64,000 bases of DNA, taken from the NCBI RefSeq assembly GCF_000730645.1, contig NZ_BBIU01000039.1:36571-100570 (forward strand), given 5' to 3'. Shown here in pieces: positions 24,251 to 33,428 of this stretch (positions are counted from its first letter, which is position 1; every line of letters starts with the position of its first letter). Made by a program: the position numbers and the translations under genes. The notes below the pieces were generated by a model that saw nothing but the letters and a program-made list of their open reading frames with translations, was not told where the DNA came from and made no database searches. Source of the DNA: Pseudomonas parafulva NBRC 16636 = DSM 17004 (lineage in GTDB: Bacteria; Pseudomonadota; Gammaproteobacteria; Pseudomonadales; Pseudomonadaceae).

Positions 24251-25909
24251 TCAGACCAACAAGGCCTGCAGGGTGGCCAGGTCATCCGCTTCGTCCACGG
24301 GCTTATCCTGGCGCCAGCGCAGCATGCGCGGGAAGCGCACGGCAATACCGCTTTTATGGCGCTTGGACAAGGCGATCCCCTCAAAACCCAATTCGAATAC
24401 CAGGGTTGGGGTGACGCTGCGCACCGGGCCGAAGGTTTCCTGGGTAGTCTTGCGCACGATCGCGTCGACCTTGCGCATTTCTTCGTCGGTAAGGCCCGAG
24501 TAGGCCTTGGCGAAGGGGATCAGGCTGCGGCCGGGTGTGCCGGCCGGGGCATCCCAGACGGCGAAGGTGTAGTCGCTGTAAAGGCTTGCCCGGCGGCCAT
24601 GGCCGCGCTGGGCATAGATCAGCACGGCATCCACGCTGAAAGGGTCGATCTTCCATTTCCACCAGGTGCCCATGTCCTTGGTGCGGCCCACGCCATACAG
24701 GGCTTCACGCTGCTTGAGCATCAGCCCCTCGACCCCCAGGCTGCGCGACTGCTCGCGCTGGCGGGCGAGGTCGGCCCAGTCAGGGCCCTCAAGCAGTGGC
24801 GACAGCAGCACCGGGGCCAGTGGGCAGGCCTCCAGCACGTTTTCCAGCTGCTTGCGCCGTTCATGCTGCGGGCGGCTGCGCCAGTCTTCGCCTTGCCATT
24901 CCAGCAGGTCGTAGGCCTGTAGCACTACCGGGGCCTCGCTCAGCAGCTTCTTGCCCAGCGTCTTGCGGCCCAGCCGCTGTTGCAACAGGGCGAAGGGTTG
25001 CACCGCCAGGTCGGCATCCGTAGTGCCGGGCTTCCACACCAGAATCTCGCCATCGAGCACCACACCGTCGGGCAGGGTCTGTGCCAGGCTTTGCAGTTCG
25101 GGGAAGCGCTCGGTGACCAGTTCCTCGCCCCGCGACCACACCCACAGCTGGCCGTCACGCTTGACCACCTGGGCGCGGATACCGTCCCACTTCCACTCGA
25201 TCTGCCAGTCGCCTGGCGGCCCGAGCAGCGCCTCGAACTGCTCGGTAGGGGCTTGCAGCGGGTGCGCCAGGAAGAACGGATACGGCTGGCCACCGCGCTG
25301 GCTGTGCTCGTCGGCAGATTCGGGGGCAATCAACTGCTGGTAGCTGGCAGCGGTCGGGCGGTGGCTGATGTCGGTGTAGCCTACCAGCCGCTGGGCCACC
25401 CGTTTGGCATCCAGCTCCGCCAGTTGCGCCAGGGCACGGGTGACCAGCAGCTTCGAGACGCCCACACGAAAACTGCCCGTGATGAGTTTCAGGCACAGCA
25501 TCAGGCTGGGGCGGTCCAGGCGTGCCCAGAGCGGTGGCAGGCGCTGCTGGATGTCTTCAGGTGGCAGGCCGCGCAATGGCAGCAGGTGGTTTTCAACCCA
25601 GTGAGCCAGGCCTTCCTGGTCTTGCTGGTGGCTTTCTGGCAATAGCAGGGAGATGGTTTCGGCAAGGTCGCCCACTGCCTGGTAGCTTTCTTCGAACAGC
25701 CAGTCAGGCAACCCGGCCAAGGCCCCGGCCAGCTCGCGCAGCACCCGGGTGGGCACCAGCTGACGCGGCCGGCCGCCTGCCAGAAAATACACAGCCCAGG
25801 CGGCATCCTCGGCGGGTGCGCTGGCGAAATAGCCCCGCAAGGCCTCGAGCTTGGCATTGCTGGAGGTGGTGCTGTCCAGGCGCAGATACAGTTCGGCGAA
25901 CGCTTTCAT
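24251..25909 (-). CDS. ATP-dependent DNA ligase of the ligase-associated repair cluster
   Basis: This 552-residue ligase has an N-terminal DNA-binding domain (1-200), the adenylated lysine K240 in EWKWDGIRAQ, and an OB-fold with later motifs including LMLKQR and the WWKWKIDP stretch. It differs from the essential NAD-dependent LigA and from LigD, having no polymerase or nuclease domain. The start at 25909 overlaps the exonuclease stop by four bases. It should seal nicks after processing by the neighbouring nuclease and helicase. Confidence 0.94.
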   Translation of the reverse strand: MKAFAELYLRLDSTTSSNAKLEALRGYFASAPAEDAAWAVYFLAGGRPRQLVPTRVLRELAGALAGLPDWLFEESYQAVGDLAETISLLLPESHQQDQEGLAHWVENHLLPLRGLPPEDIQQRLPPLWARLDRPSLMLCLKLITGSFRVGVSKLLVTRALAQLAELDAKRVAQRLVGYTDISHRPTAASYQQLIAPESADEHSQRGGQPYPFFLAHPLQAPTEQFEALLGPPGDWQIEWKWDGIRAQVVKRDGQLWVWSRGEELVTERFPELQSLAQTLPDGVVLDGEILVWKPGTTDADLAVQPFALLQQRLGRKTLGKKLLSEAPVVLQAYDLLEWQGEDWRSRPQHERRKQLENVLEACPLAPVLLSPLLEGPDWADLARQREQSRSLGVEGLMLKQREALYGVGRTKDMGTWWKWKIDPFSVDAVLIYAQRGHGRRASLYSDYTFAVWDAPAGTPGRSLIPFAKAYSGLTDEEMRKVDAIVRKTTQETFGPVRSVTPTLVFELGFEGIALSKRHKSGIAVRFPRMLRWRQDKPVDEADDLATLQALLV

Positions 25910-26922
25910 GTGCCGGTCTCCGTGGTGGCTGCATCGTCTTCTTCGCCGTACTCGGTGACGAAGGCGCGGGCGTCCAGGCCCTGTTCCATCAGGTAGCGCA
26001 CCAGCACGCTGACCGAGCCGTGGGTCACCATCACCCGCTCGGCCCCTGTCTGCCCGATGGCCCACAGCAGCCCTGGCCAGTCGGCGTGGTCAGACAACAC
26101 GAAGCCGCGGTCGACGCCGCGCCGGCGCCGTGTGCCCCGCAGCAGCATCCAGCCACTGGCAAAGGCATCGCTGTAGTCGCCGAAGCGGCGCATCCAGCTG
26201 CTGCCCCCGGCTGATGGGGGGGCCAGCACCAGCGCCTTGCGCAGCAACGGGTCGTTGCGCGCAATGTCACCGGCGTAGCGGGTTTCGGGCAGGTACACCC
26301 CGGCTTCGCGGTACACGCGGTTGAGCGGCTCGACGGCGCCGTGCACCAGGATAGGGCCGATGCTGGGGTCTAGCCCATGGAGAATCCGTTGAGCTTTGCC
26401 GAAGGCATAGCAGAACAACACACTGGCCTTGCCCTGTTCGCTGTTGGCCCGCCACCAGGTATTGATGCCGGCAAAGATATCGGCCTGGGTGGGCCAGCGG
26501 TAGATGGGCAGGCCAAAGGTGGACTCGGTGATGAAGGTATGGCAACGCACTGGCTCGAACGGCGTGCAGGTGCCGTCGGGCTCGACCTTGTAGTCCCCGG
26601 ACGCTACCCACACCTCGCCCTGGTACTCCAGGCGTACCTGTGCCGACCCCAGCACATGCCCTGCCGGGTGCAGGCTCAGGGTTACACCGTGGTGTTGCAG
26701 GCGTTCGCCGTAGGGCAGGGTCTGCAGGTTGATGTCCTTGCCCAGGCGGCTTCGCAGAATACCGGCGCCAGGTTCGGCGGTAAGGTAGTGGAGGTTGCCG
26801 GAGCGGGAATGGTCGCCATGGCCATGGGTGATGACGGCCCTGTCCACCGGCCGCCACGGGTCGATATAGAAATCACCGGGCGGGCAATACAGGCCTTCTG
26901 GGCGGGCAATGACAAGGTCCAT
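25906..26922 (-). CDS. Ligase-associated DNA exonuclease, metallo-beta-lactamase fold
   Basis: This 338-residue protein has the metal site THGHGDH (32-38), typical of beta-lactamase-fold nucleases, with an SNM1/CPSF-like arrangement including a later DHADWPG motif. It is the first gene of the cluster and is translationally coupled to the ligase gene by a four-base overlap. It probably trims DNA ends before ligation. The polarity of its nuclease activity cannot be read from sequence. Confidence 0.92.
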   Translation of the reverse strand: MDLVIARPEGLYCPPGDFYIDPWRPVDRAVITHGHGDHSRSGNLHYLTAEPGAGILRSRLGKDINLQTLPYGERLQHHGVTLSLHPAGHVLGSAQVRLEYQGEVWVASGDYKVEPDGTCTPFEPVRCHTFITESTFGLPIYRWPTQADIFAGINTWWRANSEQGKASVLFCYAFGKAQRILHGLDPSIGPILVHGAVEPLNRVYREAGVYLPETRYAGDIARNDPLLRKALVLAPPSAGGSSWMRRFGDYSDAFASGWMLLRGTRRRRGVDRGFVLSDHADWPGLLWAIGQTGAERVMVTHGSVSVLVRYLMEQGLDARAFVTEYGEEDDAATTETGT

Positions 26923-27031
26923 GGCACGTACGCTGGTTGGGAGTTACCAGTTAGGAGCCACGGCAGCGAAGGGAAGTTCGACCGGTGGTATCACCGCCCC
27001 CGCTGCACAGCCCGCACGCGCGCCGTACCGC

Positions 27032-29473
27032 TTATTTGCCCGGCACCAGGGTGAGGCGCTGGTTGCCGTAGGCCCGGGCGAAGTTCTGCGGCTGCAGCGG
27101 CAACACCATGAAGCGCCCCTTGAACCAGGCGTCCAGGCCGTCACTGTAATGGGCGCTGGCCGGGTTGCCAGACTGCCCGCTGCTGGTCAGTACCTGGAGG
27201 GGTTCGGCCTGGCCGAAGTCGACCACCATGCGCGCTGAAGCGGGCAGGTGGGTGTCGAAACCGCTGCCCCAAGCGTACGGGGTCAGCGCCAGGGTGCTGA
27301 AGTCGCCACCGGCGGCTTGTGGTGGGCGGCTGATGGCATCCCCCAGGCCATGGTAGGCAGGCGCAGGCCAGCGGTACTGGTGCAGCTTGCCCCACTGCCA
27401 GGCGCGGCGGTCTGCGCCCAGTTGCGCGGTGCCTGCATCCACCGCCGCCGCGAGGCTGCGGGCAAGGATGGCGGGTTTGTCTTCTTTCTGTGGCGTGGTG
27501 CGGTCGTCCCAGAATGGGCTGTCATCGCGGCCAAGCAAGTGGTCGGCCTGGGCCGAGTACGACAGGCGGGCATTGCTGACAAAGGCTTGCCAGGCAGCGC
27601 CGGACTCTGGCCCCAGTTCGTCCAGGAAGGTTTCCCGGGCAAATGCCTGCAGAAACAGCGCATACAGCGCCGCATCGGCGGACACCGGGCTCATGCGCCC
27701 GTCGAAGGCCTTGAGCCGGGCCAGCGCATCGCGTGCCTTGTCACGCTGTGCGGCGGGCAGGGCGTCGATGGCCTGTTTCAGGGGCTGGGCCATGCCGGGG
27801 GCTTCGAACATCTGCTTGAGTTTGCCGGCCAACAAGGTCACCTGGTCGTTCTGCAGGGCCATCAGGCTGCGGCTGTCGTGGCGGCCGTTGCCCGCCAGTT
27901 GGCCCAGGCGCTCGGCCCGTTCCGGGTAGTACCAGGTGCTGGACAGCTGCATGCCGTAGCCTTTGGGCAGGCTGCGCTGGTTGGCATGGCCGATCCAGCC
28001 GGCGGTCGGGTCCTGGTCGTAGGGGTGCAGCATGGTATCGGCATAGCCGTCCCAGTCGTAGCGCCCGTCCCAGCCCGGCGAGGGCAGCAGGCCCTGGCCT
28101 TCGCGGCGGTTGGGGTAACGCCCGCTGACTTGCCAGGCGATATGGCCGGGCTCGGCGAACACGAAGTTCAGCGCAGCCGCCGTGACCTCGCGTGTACTGT
28201 CGAAGGCACGCTCCACATTCTTGGCACGGGTCAGGTCGAACAGCGCATCCAGGCTGCGATCACCCTTGGATTGCGGCAGGTTCAGGGCAAGACCAAGGCC
28301 GGCGCCGGGCGGTTGGGCCAGCAGGGTGCCGTGGCGGGTTTCGTACATCACTTCACGTTGAGGGCGCTGGCCGCGCACCAGGAATGTTTCGGTGCGGGCG
28401 CGGGCGGGCAGCCACTTGCCATCGGCCAGGTAGCTGAGCTGGTTGCCCTGGCGGCGCAATTGCTCGAGGAACAGGTCCTGGTTGTCAGCCATCACCGCGC
28501 TGCTGCTCCAGGCCAGTTGGCCGTTGTAACCCGACAGCACGATGGGCAGGCCGGGCAGCGACAAGCCTGCCACCTGGTACTTGCCGGTGTGGATCTGCAC
28601 CGGGCTCAGGGCCCAGATGGCACGGCTGTCACTGGCCAGCAGGCTCTTGCCGCTGCGGCTGTGTTGCGGGCCGATGGCCAGGTTGGCCGAACCTGGGCTG
28701 CCGAGCAGGTCAAGGTCCGCCAGCTTCTGGCTGGCCGCCGCCAGGGCTTGCAGGCCGGGCAACTGGCTGGCCAGGTTAAGGCCCTTGAGCTTGTCGGTTT
28801 CCCCGGTGGCCAGGGGCTCGTCGGGTGCGCCGGGCAGCAGCCAGGCCACGTTGTCGCTGCCCACTTTTTGCGCCAACGTCAGGGCGCTGAGCTCTTCTTG
28901 CAGGTTCACCGACTGGCTGAATGCGTACAGGCTGAAAATCAGCGCCGAATCCTCAGGCTTCCAGTACTCCGGGCGGTAGCCACTGTCGGCCAGGCCAGCG
29001 GGCAGCTTGTCGCGATAGCGGAACAGGTAAGCGTTTACCCCCCGCGCATACACCTCGAAAAACCGCTTCAGGCGCGGCGAAGCGTCGGCGTATTGCTGGG
29101 CCGCGCTCTGCTTGAGGTTGGCCGCCCGCATCAGGCGGTCGATGTCCAGCGCGTCCGCACCGGCAAGTTCAGCCAGCCGCCCCTGGGCCAACAGGCGCAT
29201 GGCAACCATCTGCTCGATCCGGTCACCGGCATGCACGTAACCCAGGCTGAACAAGGCGTCGTGGAAGCTGCTGCTTTCAATCAGCGCCGCGCCCATGGGG
29301 TTGCGCCGTACCGAGACGTTCTGCGCCAGGCCCTTGAGCGGTTGCACGCCCGTGGCCGATGGCACGCTGCCTTGCTGGGCGCCGGTCTGGCAACCGGCCA
29401 GGCCCAGGGTGCCGAGCAGCGTCAAAGCCGTTGCGAAGCGCAGGCGGAAAGGGGGGAAGGCGGGGGCGGCCAT
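27032..29473 (-). CDS. Penicillin acylase-family Ntn hydrolase, predicted lipoprotein
   Basis: This 813-residue protein has a signal peptide ending in the lipobox LAGC with C28. The self-cleaving alpha-spacer-beta layout follows, and the likely N-terminal nucleophile after maturation is S262 in GSANLAIG. Relatives hydrolyse amide bonds, such as beta-lactam side chains or acyl-homoserine lactones. The usual ASN/W and DPH residues of the family are altered (SANL and SDSR), so its substrate may differ. The start at 29473 has AGGAG. It stands alone after the MocR gene. Confidence 0.85.
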   Translation of the reverse strand: MAAPAFPPFRLRFATALTLLGTLGLAGCQTGAQQGSVPSATGVQPLKGLAQNVSVRRNPMGAALIESSSFHDALFSLGYVHAGDRIEQMVAMRLLAQGRLAELAGADALDIDRLMRAANLKQSAAQQYADASPRLKRFFEVYARGVNAYLFRYRDKLPAGLADSGYRPEYWKPEDSALIFSLYAFSQSVNLQEELSALTLAQKVGSDNVAWLLPGAPDEPLATGETDKLKGLNLASQLPGLQALAAASQKLADLDLLGSPGSANLAIGPQHSRSGKSLLASDSRAIWALSPVQIHTGKYQVAGLSLPGLPIVLSGYNGQLAWSSSAVMADNQDLFLEQLRRQGNQLSYLADGKWLPARARTETFLVRGQRPQREVMYETRHGTLLAQPPGAGLGLALNLPQSKGDRSLDALFDLTRAKNVERAFDSTREVTAAALNFVFAEPGHIAWQVSGRYPNRREGQGLLPSPGWDGRYDWDGYADTMLHPYDQDPTAGWIGHANQRSLPKGYGMQLSSTWYYPERAERLGQLAGNGRHDSRSLMALQNDQVTLLAGKLKQMFEAPGMAQPLKQAIDALPAAQRDKARDALARLKAFDGRMSPVSADAALYALFLQAFARETFLDELGPESGAAWQAFVSNARLSYSAQADHLLGRDDSPFWDDRTTPQKEDKPAILARSLAAAVDAGTAQLGADRRAWQWGKLHQYRWPAPAYHGLGDAISRPPQAAGGDFSTLALTPYAWGSGFDTHLPASARMVVDFGQAEPLQVLTSSGQSGNPASAHYSDGLDAWFKGRFMVLPLQPQNFARAYGNQRLTLVPGK

Positions 29474-29577
29474 GGCAAGGGCTCCTGCAAGGCATTGCGG
29501 GTTTGGAAAGGCGCTAAAGGTAGTGAGCGCGCAGGCGTCGTGCAAGGTCAGCGGGCGGTTTATTTGCCGGCGTCCAC

Positions 29578-30918
29578 TTACACCCTGAAAAGCTCGGCTA
29601 CGCCGTCTGAAAAGTGCGTGCAGTTGATGCGCGTATAACGCTGGTAGTCACGTGTCACCGCAAATGCCGTGCCTGGCATCAGCAGTACCCGTTGCTGTTC
29701 CAGCCGGCGCATGAAGGGTTGCAGGTCGGCAAGGTCAGGGTGCGATACCCAGAGGAACATGCCACCTTGGGCGCTTATGTCGAAATGCCAGCCGTGTTTG
29801 AGCAGCACGCGTTGGGTGTGCGCCTGCTGGTGGATCAGGCGCTGCTGCACATCATTCATGTGTCGGGCGTAGGTACCGTCGCTGAGAATGGTGTTGACGA
29901 AGCGTTCGCAAAACGCCGGCACTGCGACGCACGTCAACAGCTTCAGGCGCATCAGCGGCGCTACCAGGGGCGGCGGGCAGGCGATGTAACCCACCCGCAG
30001 CGAAGCCGAAAGGCATTTGGAAAAACTGCCGATGTAGATGACCCGCTGCAGGTTGTCCAGCTCGGCGAAGGTTTGCCGCACCCCCGGGCTGAAGTCGCCG
30101 TACACATCGTCTTCGACCACGAAGAAATCGTGTTCCACGGCCAGGCGCAGCACGCCGAACGCATTGTGGGGGCTGATGGTGCCGCCGGTCGGGTTGTGGA
30201 AGGTGCTGTTGCAGAAGAACGCCTTCACCTTGTGCCTGGCCAGGTGCTGTTTCATGTCTTCCAGGTCTGGCCCGTCGGCTGTGCGGCGGATGCCTACCAC
30301 GTGGCCGCCGGCCAGCTGGATCAGCTTGATCAGGTTGCCATTGCCCGGCTCGTCCACGAACACGTGGTCCCCGGGGCTGATCAGCAGGCGTGCCACCAGG
30401 TCCAGCGCCTGGGTGGCACCCAGGGTGGTCAGCAACTGGTGAGGGTGTGCCTCGATGCGGGTCAGCCGACCGAGGTGCATGCACAGCTGCTTGCGCATCG
30501 GCAGGTAACCCTGGATATCCCCGTATTCAGCCAGCGAGCTTTGTTCCAGCCGGGCGGTACGGCGGATGGCCTTGGCCAGCAGTTCGGTATCACGCCAGGC
30601 AGGGGGCAGCCAGCCGCTGCCCAGCTTGGTGAAGTGCTGCCCACCTTGCAACAGCTTGAAAAGCGGGTCTTGCGCCATGTCGCCAGTGGGCTCGTCCGTT
30701 TCGGCGGGGCGGGTGCCAGTGGCCACAAAGTAGCCACGCCCGGGCACCGCCGTGAGCAGCCCTTCGCTGACCAGGCGGGCATAGCTGGAGACCACCTCGT
30801 GGTAGGTGGCACCCGTTGCCACGGTGAGTTTGCGAATGGACGGCATGCGTTGCCCGGGTAGCCATTCACCGGCTGTCAGGCGCTGCTTCAACTGTGCGAG
30901 TAGGTCGGGTTGCGGCAC
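29578..30918 (-). CDS. MocR-type regulator (GntR helix-turn-helix plus aminotransferase domain)
   Basis: This 446-residue protein joins an N-terminal winged helix (1-70) to a fold-type I aminotransferase domain. The PLP-binding lysine is K301 in GSFSKCLSASLRVG, and HNPTGG and EDDVYGDF are the cofactor-site motifs. The start is GTG at 30918 with AGGAAAG upstream. Such regulators sense PLP with an amino compound and usually control a divergent gene, here the MFS transporter. GTTAG repeats in the shared intergenic space (30936-30961) are operator candidates. Confidence 0.92.
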   Translation of the reverse strand: MPQPDLLAQLKQRLTAGEWLPGQRMPSIRKLTVATGATYHEVVSSYARLVSEGLLTAVPGRGYFVATGTRPAETDEPTGDMAQDPLFKLLQGGQHFTKLGSGWLPPAWRDTELLAKAIRRTARLEQSSLAEYGDIQGYLPMRKQLCMHLGRLTRIEAHPHQLLTTLGATQALDLVARLLISPGDHVFVDEPGNGNLIKLIQLAGGHVVGIRRTADGPDLEDMKQHLARHKVKAFFCNSTFHNPTGGTISPHNAFGVLRLAVEHDFFVVEDDVYGDFSPGVRQTFAELDNLQRVIYIGSFSKCLSASLRVGYIACPPPLVAPLMRLKLLTCVAVPAFCERFVNTILSDGTYARHMNDVQQRLIHQQAHTQRVLLKHGWHFDISAQGGMFLWVSHPDLADLQPFMRRLEQQRVLLMPGTAFAVTRDYQRYTRINCTHFSDGVAELFRV

Positions 30919-30935
30919 GAGGCTTTCCTGCGGGC

Positions 30936-30961
30936 GTTAGAAAAAACACCCTAACAGTTAG
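30936..30961. promoter_or_regulatory. GTTAG/CTAAC repeats, candidate MocR operator
   Basis: GTTAG occurs at 30936 and 30957, exactly 21 bp apart, and CTAAC at 30951, so that CTAACAGTTAG is an 11-bp palindrome. The set lies between the MocR gene and the divergent transporter gene. Confidence 0.45.
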
Positions 30962-31047
30962 CCGTAAAGCACGTCGACTGTTTGCCGAAAATGTCGTCAA
31001 CGGTGCGACGCTGTTGCTGTCACCCCTTTTACCCTCAGCGAGCCATC

Positions 31048-32241
31048 ATGAGCACAACCCTTCCCGCACGCACGTACCTGTATTTTCTGGCCCAGTCGGT
31101 CAACCTCACCACTGCCGTGATGTCGGTGACCATGGCTGCCATTGTGGGGGCTGCGCTGGCCCCGGCAGCGGCCTGGTCGACTGTGCCGTACGGGTTCCAG
31201 TTTCTGTTCGTGATGCTGGCGACCTACCCGGTGTCCCGGCTCATGGCGCGTATTGGCCGCAAACGCGCGTTCATGCTGGGGGCATTGCCGCTGGCCGTGT
31301 CCGGCGTCTGCGGCTTCCTGGCGGTGGAGCATCAGCAGTTTGGCGCGTTGGTGGTCAGCCACTCGGCGTTGGGCGTGTACATCGCCTTTGCCAACTTCAA
31401 CCGCTTTGCTGCCACTGACAACCTGGCGCAGCACCTCAAACCCAAGGCGCTTTCACTGGTGGTGGCGGGTGGGGTGATTGCCGCCGTTGTCGGCCCTGCC
31501 CTTACCGAATGGCTGCGCGATGCCGGTGGGTTCCCACTGTTTTCATTGTGCTACGCCGCCTTCACCGCCCTGGCCCTGGTGTCGCTGGTGATCGCCATTT
31601 GCTTGCCCGGTGATGGCCAGGTTGCGCCCGCTACCGCGCCCCGGGCACCGCTGAGCCCTTCCGGGCACGGCATCACGCCGGGCATTGCCGTGGCGATGGG
31701 GGTTGCGGCCTTGGGGTACGGCATCATGAACCTGCTGATGATCCAGGCATCCCTGCACATGAAGCATATGCATGAGGATTTTTCCGACGTTCGCCTGGCC
31801 ATCCAGTGGCATGTGATCGCCATGTTCGCGCCGTCGTTTTTCACCGGGGCGATCATCCAGCGTTTGGGTATCAGGGCCACGATCTGTGGGGGGCTGATGC
31901 TGCTGATCGCGTGCACTGCTCTGAACATGGGTTCAAGCAGCTATGCGGTGATGACGGTTTCACTGATTGCCCTGGGCCTTGGCTGGAACCTGACCTATGT
32001 GGGGGGCGGGGCGCTGCTGGCGCAGACGCTGCAGAACAGCCCGGGTGCCATGCAGATGCAGGGCAAGAACGATTTGGCGATAGCGGTGTGCGCGACTGTA
32101 GGTGCCTTCAGCCCATCGTTGCTGCTGGACTCGGTGGGTTGGGGGGGCACGAACGTGCTGTGCATGGCACTGTGCCTGGGTTTGCTGCTGGCCACTGCAC
32201 TGCTGTTGCCGCGCAAGGTGGCCGGGCTCCACTACCGCTAG
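31048..32241 (+). CDS. Major facilitator superfamily transporter
   Basis: This 397-residue inner-membrane protein has about twelve hydrophobic segments and the loop 2-3 signature (RLMARIGRKRAF) of the family. The N-terminus MSTTLPARTYLYFLAQSVNL was chosen as start because it is followed at once by the first membrane segment. The divergent MocR regulator probably controls it, which suggests export or uptake of an amino compound. The substrate is unknown. Confidence 0.9.
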   Translation: MSTTLPARTYLYFLAQSVNLTTAVMSVTMAAIVGAALAPAAAWSTVPYGFQFLFVMLATYPVSRLMARIGRKRAFMLGALPLAVSGVCGFLAVEHQQFGALVVSHSALGVYIAFANFNRFAATDNLAQHLKPKALSLVVAGGVIAAVVGPALTEWLRDAGGFPLFSLCYAAFTALALVSLVIAICLPGDGQVAPATAPRAPLSPSGHGITPGIAVAMGVAALGYGIMNLLMIQASLHMKHMHEDFSDVRLAIQWHVIAMFAPSFFTGAIIQRLGIRATICGGLMLLIACTALNMGSSSYAVMTVSLIALGLGWNLTYVGGGALLAQTLQNSPGAMQMQGKNDLAIAVCATVGAFSPSLLLDSVGWGGTNVLCMALCLGLLLATALLLPRKVAGLHYR

Positions 32242-32265
32242 CGAAGCCCTGCGCGGCGCCTTGTA

Positions 32266-32463
32266 TCAGGCGCCGTGGCACTTCTTGAATTTCTTCTCGC
32301 TGCCGCAGGGGCATGGGTCGTTGCGGCCGACGTCCTTCAGCGCGTTGCGCACCGGCTCTTGGTGGCCGTGGTTGCAGTGTGGGCCGTGCACATGGCCGTG
32401 ATCGTGATGATGGTCATGATCGTGGTTGCAGTCGGGGCCATGAACGTGGGGTTGTTGGGACAT
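32266..32463 (-). CDS. SEC-C motif protein with histidine-rich N-terminus
   Basis: This 65-residue protein has two parts. Residues 5-35 are a His/Asp string (HVHGPDCNHDHDHHHDHG) that looks like a metal-binding sequence. Residues 46-65 are a SEC-C zinc motif (GRNDPCPCGSEKKFKKCHG) like the SecA C-terminus. It is the last gene of a four-gene operon that also includes YchJ, which has two such motifs. It may handle zinc or bind ribosomes or SecB as other SEC-C domains do. Function is unproven. Confidence 0.85.
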   Translation of the reverse strand: MSQQPHVHGPDCNHDHDHHHDHGHVHGPHCNHGHQEPVRNALKDVGRNDPCPCGSEKKFKKCHGA

Positions 32464-32470
32464 TGCTGGG

Positions 32471-32947
32471 TTACTCCGGGTAGTGATCGCCGGGCATTAT
32501 CTCACCACTGCGCGACAAGTGCAGGTCCCGATGGATGAGCAGGCCGGTGGCCAGTTCAGCCTGCAGGCTGTAGTGCAGGGGCCGCCCGCTTTTCAGCATT
32601 TTCGCCAGGGGCTTGAGGTGCTGCCACAGGTTGGTCCGGGCAGTGATCTTGAATGTACGCCGTTCATGGGGCCCCACGCTGCGCCATAGGCTGGCTTCAT
32701 CCTGGGCGAGCACAACATCATTCAGGCGCAGTGCGTATTCGACGGAGCGGATGAACAGGCGGCTGTCGTTGGGGTTTTCCACCCGCACATGCAACACGAA
32801 TTCCTGTTGCAGCAGGCGGGCTTTGACCGTTTCCACCCTGACCAGGTGCACCTGTGGTTCGCGCCAGTCTGCACCGCCCCAGCTGGCGCAGCCCCCCACT
32901 AGCAAGAGCAGGCCGCAGAGCAGCATGAAGCGGATGCGCGTCATCAT
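32471..32947 (-). CDS. LEA type 2-like (water stress and hypersensitive response domain) lipoprotein
   Basis: This 158-residue protein has a lipoprotein signal ending VGGC with C20 and one LEA_2/WHy-type beta-sandwich, recognised from the pattern VRVENPNDSRLFIRSVEYALRL with the conserved NPN turn. Such proteins are periplasmic and linked to desiccation or envelope stress. The gene is two bases after ychJ and seven before the SEC-C gene, so all are co-transcribed. Confidence 0.85.
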   Translation of the reverse strand: MMTRIRFMLLCGLLLLVGGCASWGGADWREPQVHLVRVETVKARLLQQEFVLHVRVENPNDSRLFIRSVEYALRLNDVVLAQDEASLWRSVGPHERRTFKITARTNLWQHLKPLAKMLKSGRPLHYSLQAELATGLLIHRDLHLSRSGEIMPGDHYPE

Positions 32948-32949
32948 GC

Positions 32950-33426
32950 TCAGCTACCCACGTAACTGGCGCAGCACTTCTTGAACTTCTGCCCGCTGGC
33001 GCAGGGGCAGGGGTCGTTGCGCCCGGCCTTCAGGCCCACCGTGGGATCGATGAAGTACCAGCGGCCGTCGTGCTGAACGAAGGCGGAGCATTCACGGTGC
33101 TGGTGGTCGCCGGCCTGGTCGTGCCAGCGCGCGGTGAAGGTGACGAATGCGTGTTCGGGTTGGCCACCCAGCACCTCGGCACTTTCCACTTCCAGCCCCA
33201 GCCAGGTGCTTTGTGCGCTCCAGGCTGCCATGGCCGCACGGTCCAGCCCGGCCTGCTGGGCGGGCAGTGTGGTGGCCACCAGGTACTCGACCAGGCCCAG
33301 CACATAAGCGCTATAGCGCGAGCGCATCAGCGCCTGGGCATCCGGTGCCGGCGTGCCAGCATGGTAATGACCGCAGCAGGCATCAAGCAGGTTGCCACTG
33401 CCGCATGGGCAGACCGAAACACTCAT
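32950..33426 (-). CDS. ychJ: YchJ family protein (UPF0225) with two SEC-C motifs
   Basis: This 158-residue protein has an N-terminal SEC-C motif (CPCGSGNLLDACCG) and a second at the C-terminus (NDPCPCASGQKFKKCC) around an NTF2-like middle domain. The family is widespread in proteobacteria with no settled function. The start at 33426 was taken over an upstream GTG because MSVSVCPCGSG matches the family. It begins two bases after the upstream gene ends. Confidence 0.92.
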   Translation of the reverse strand: MSVSVCPCGSGNLLDACCGHYHAGTPAPDAQALMRSRYSAYVLGLVEYLVATTLPAQQAGLDRAAMAAWSAQSTWLGLEVESAEVLGGQPEHAFVTFTARWHDQAGDHQHRECSAFVQHDGRWYFIDPTVGLKAGRNDPCPCASGQKFKKCCASYVGS

Positions 33427-33428
33427 TA

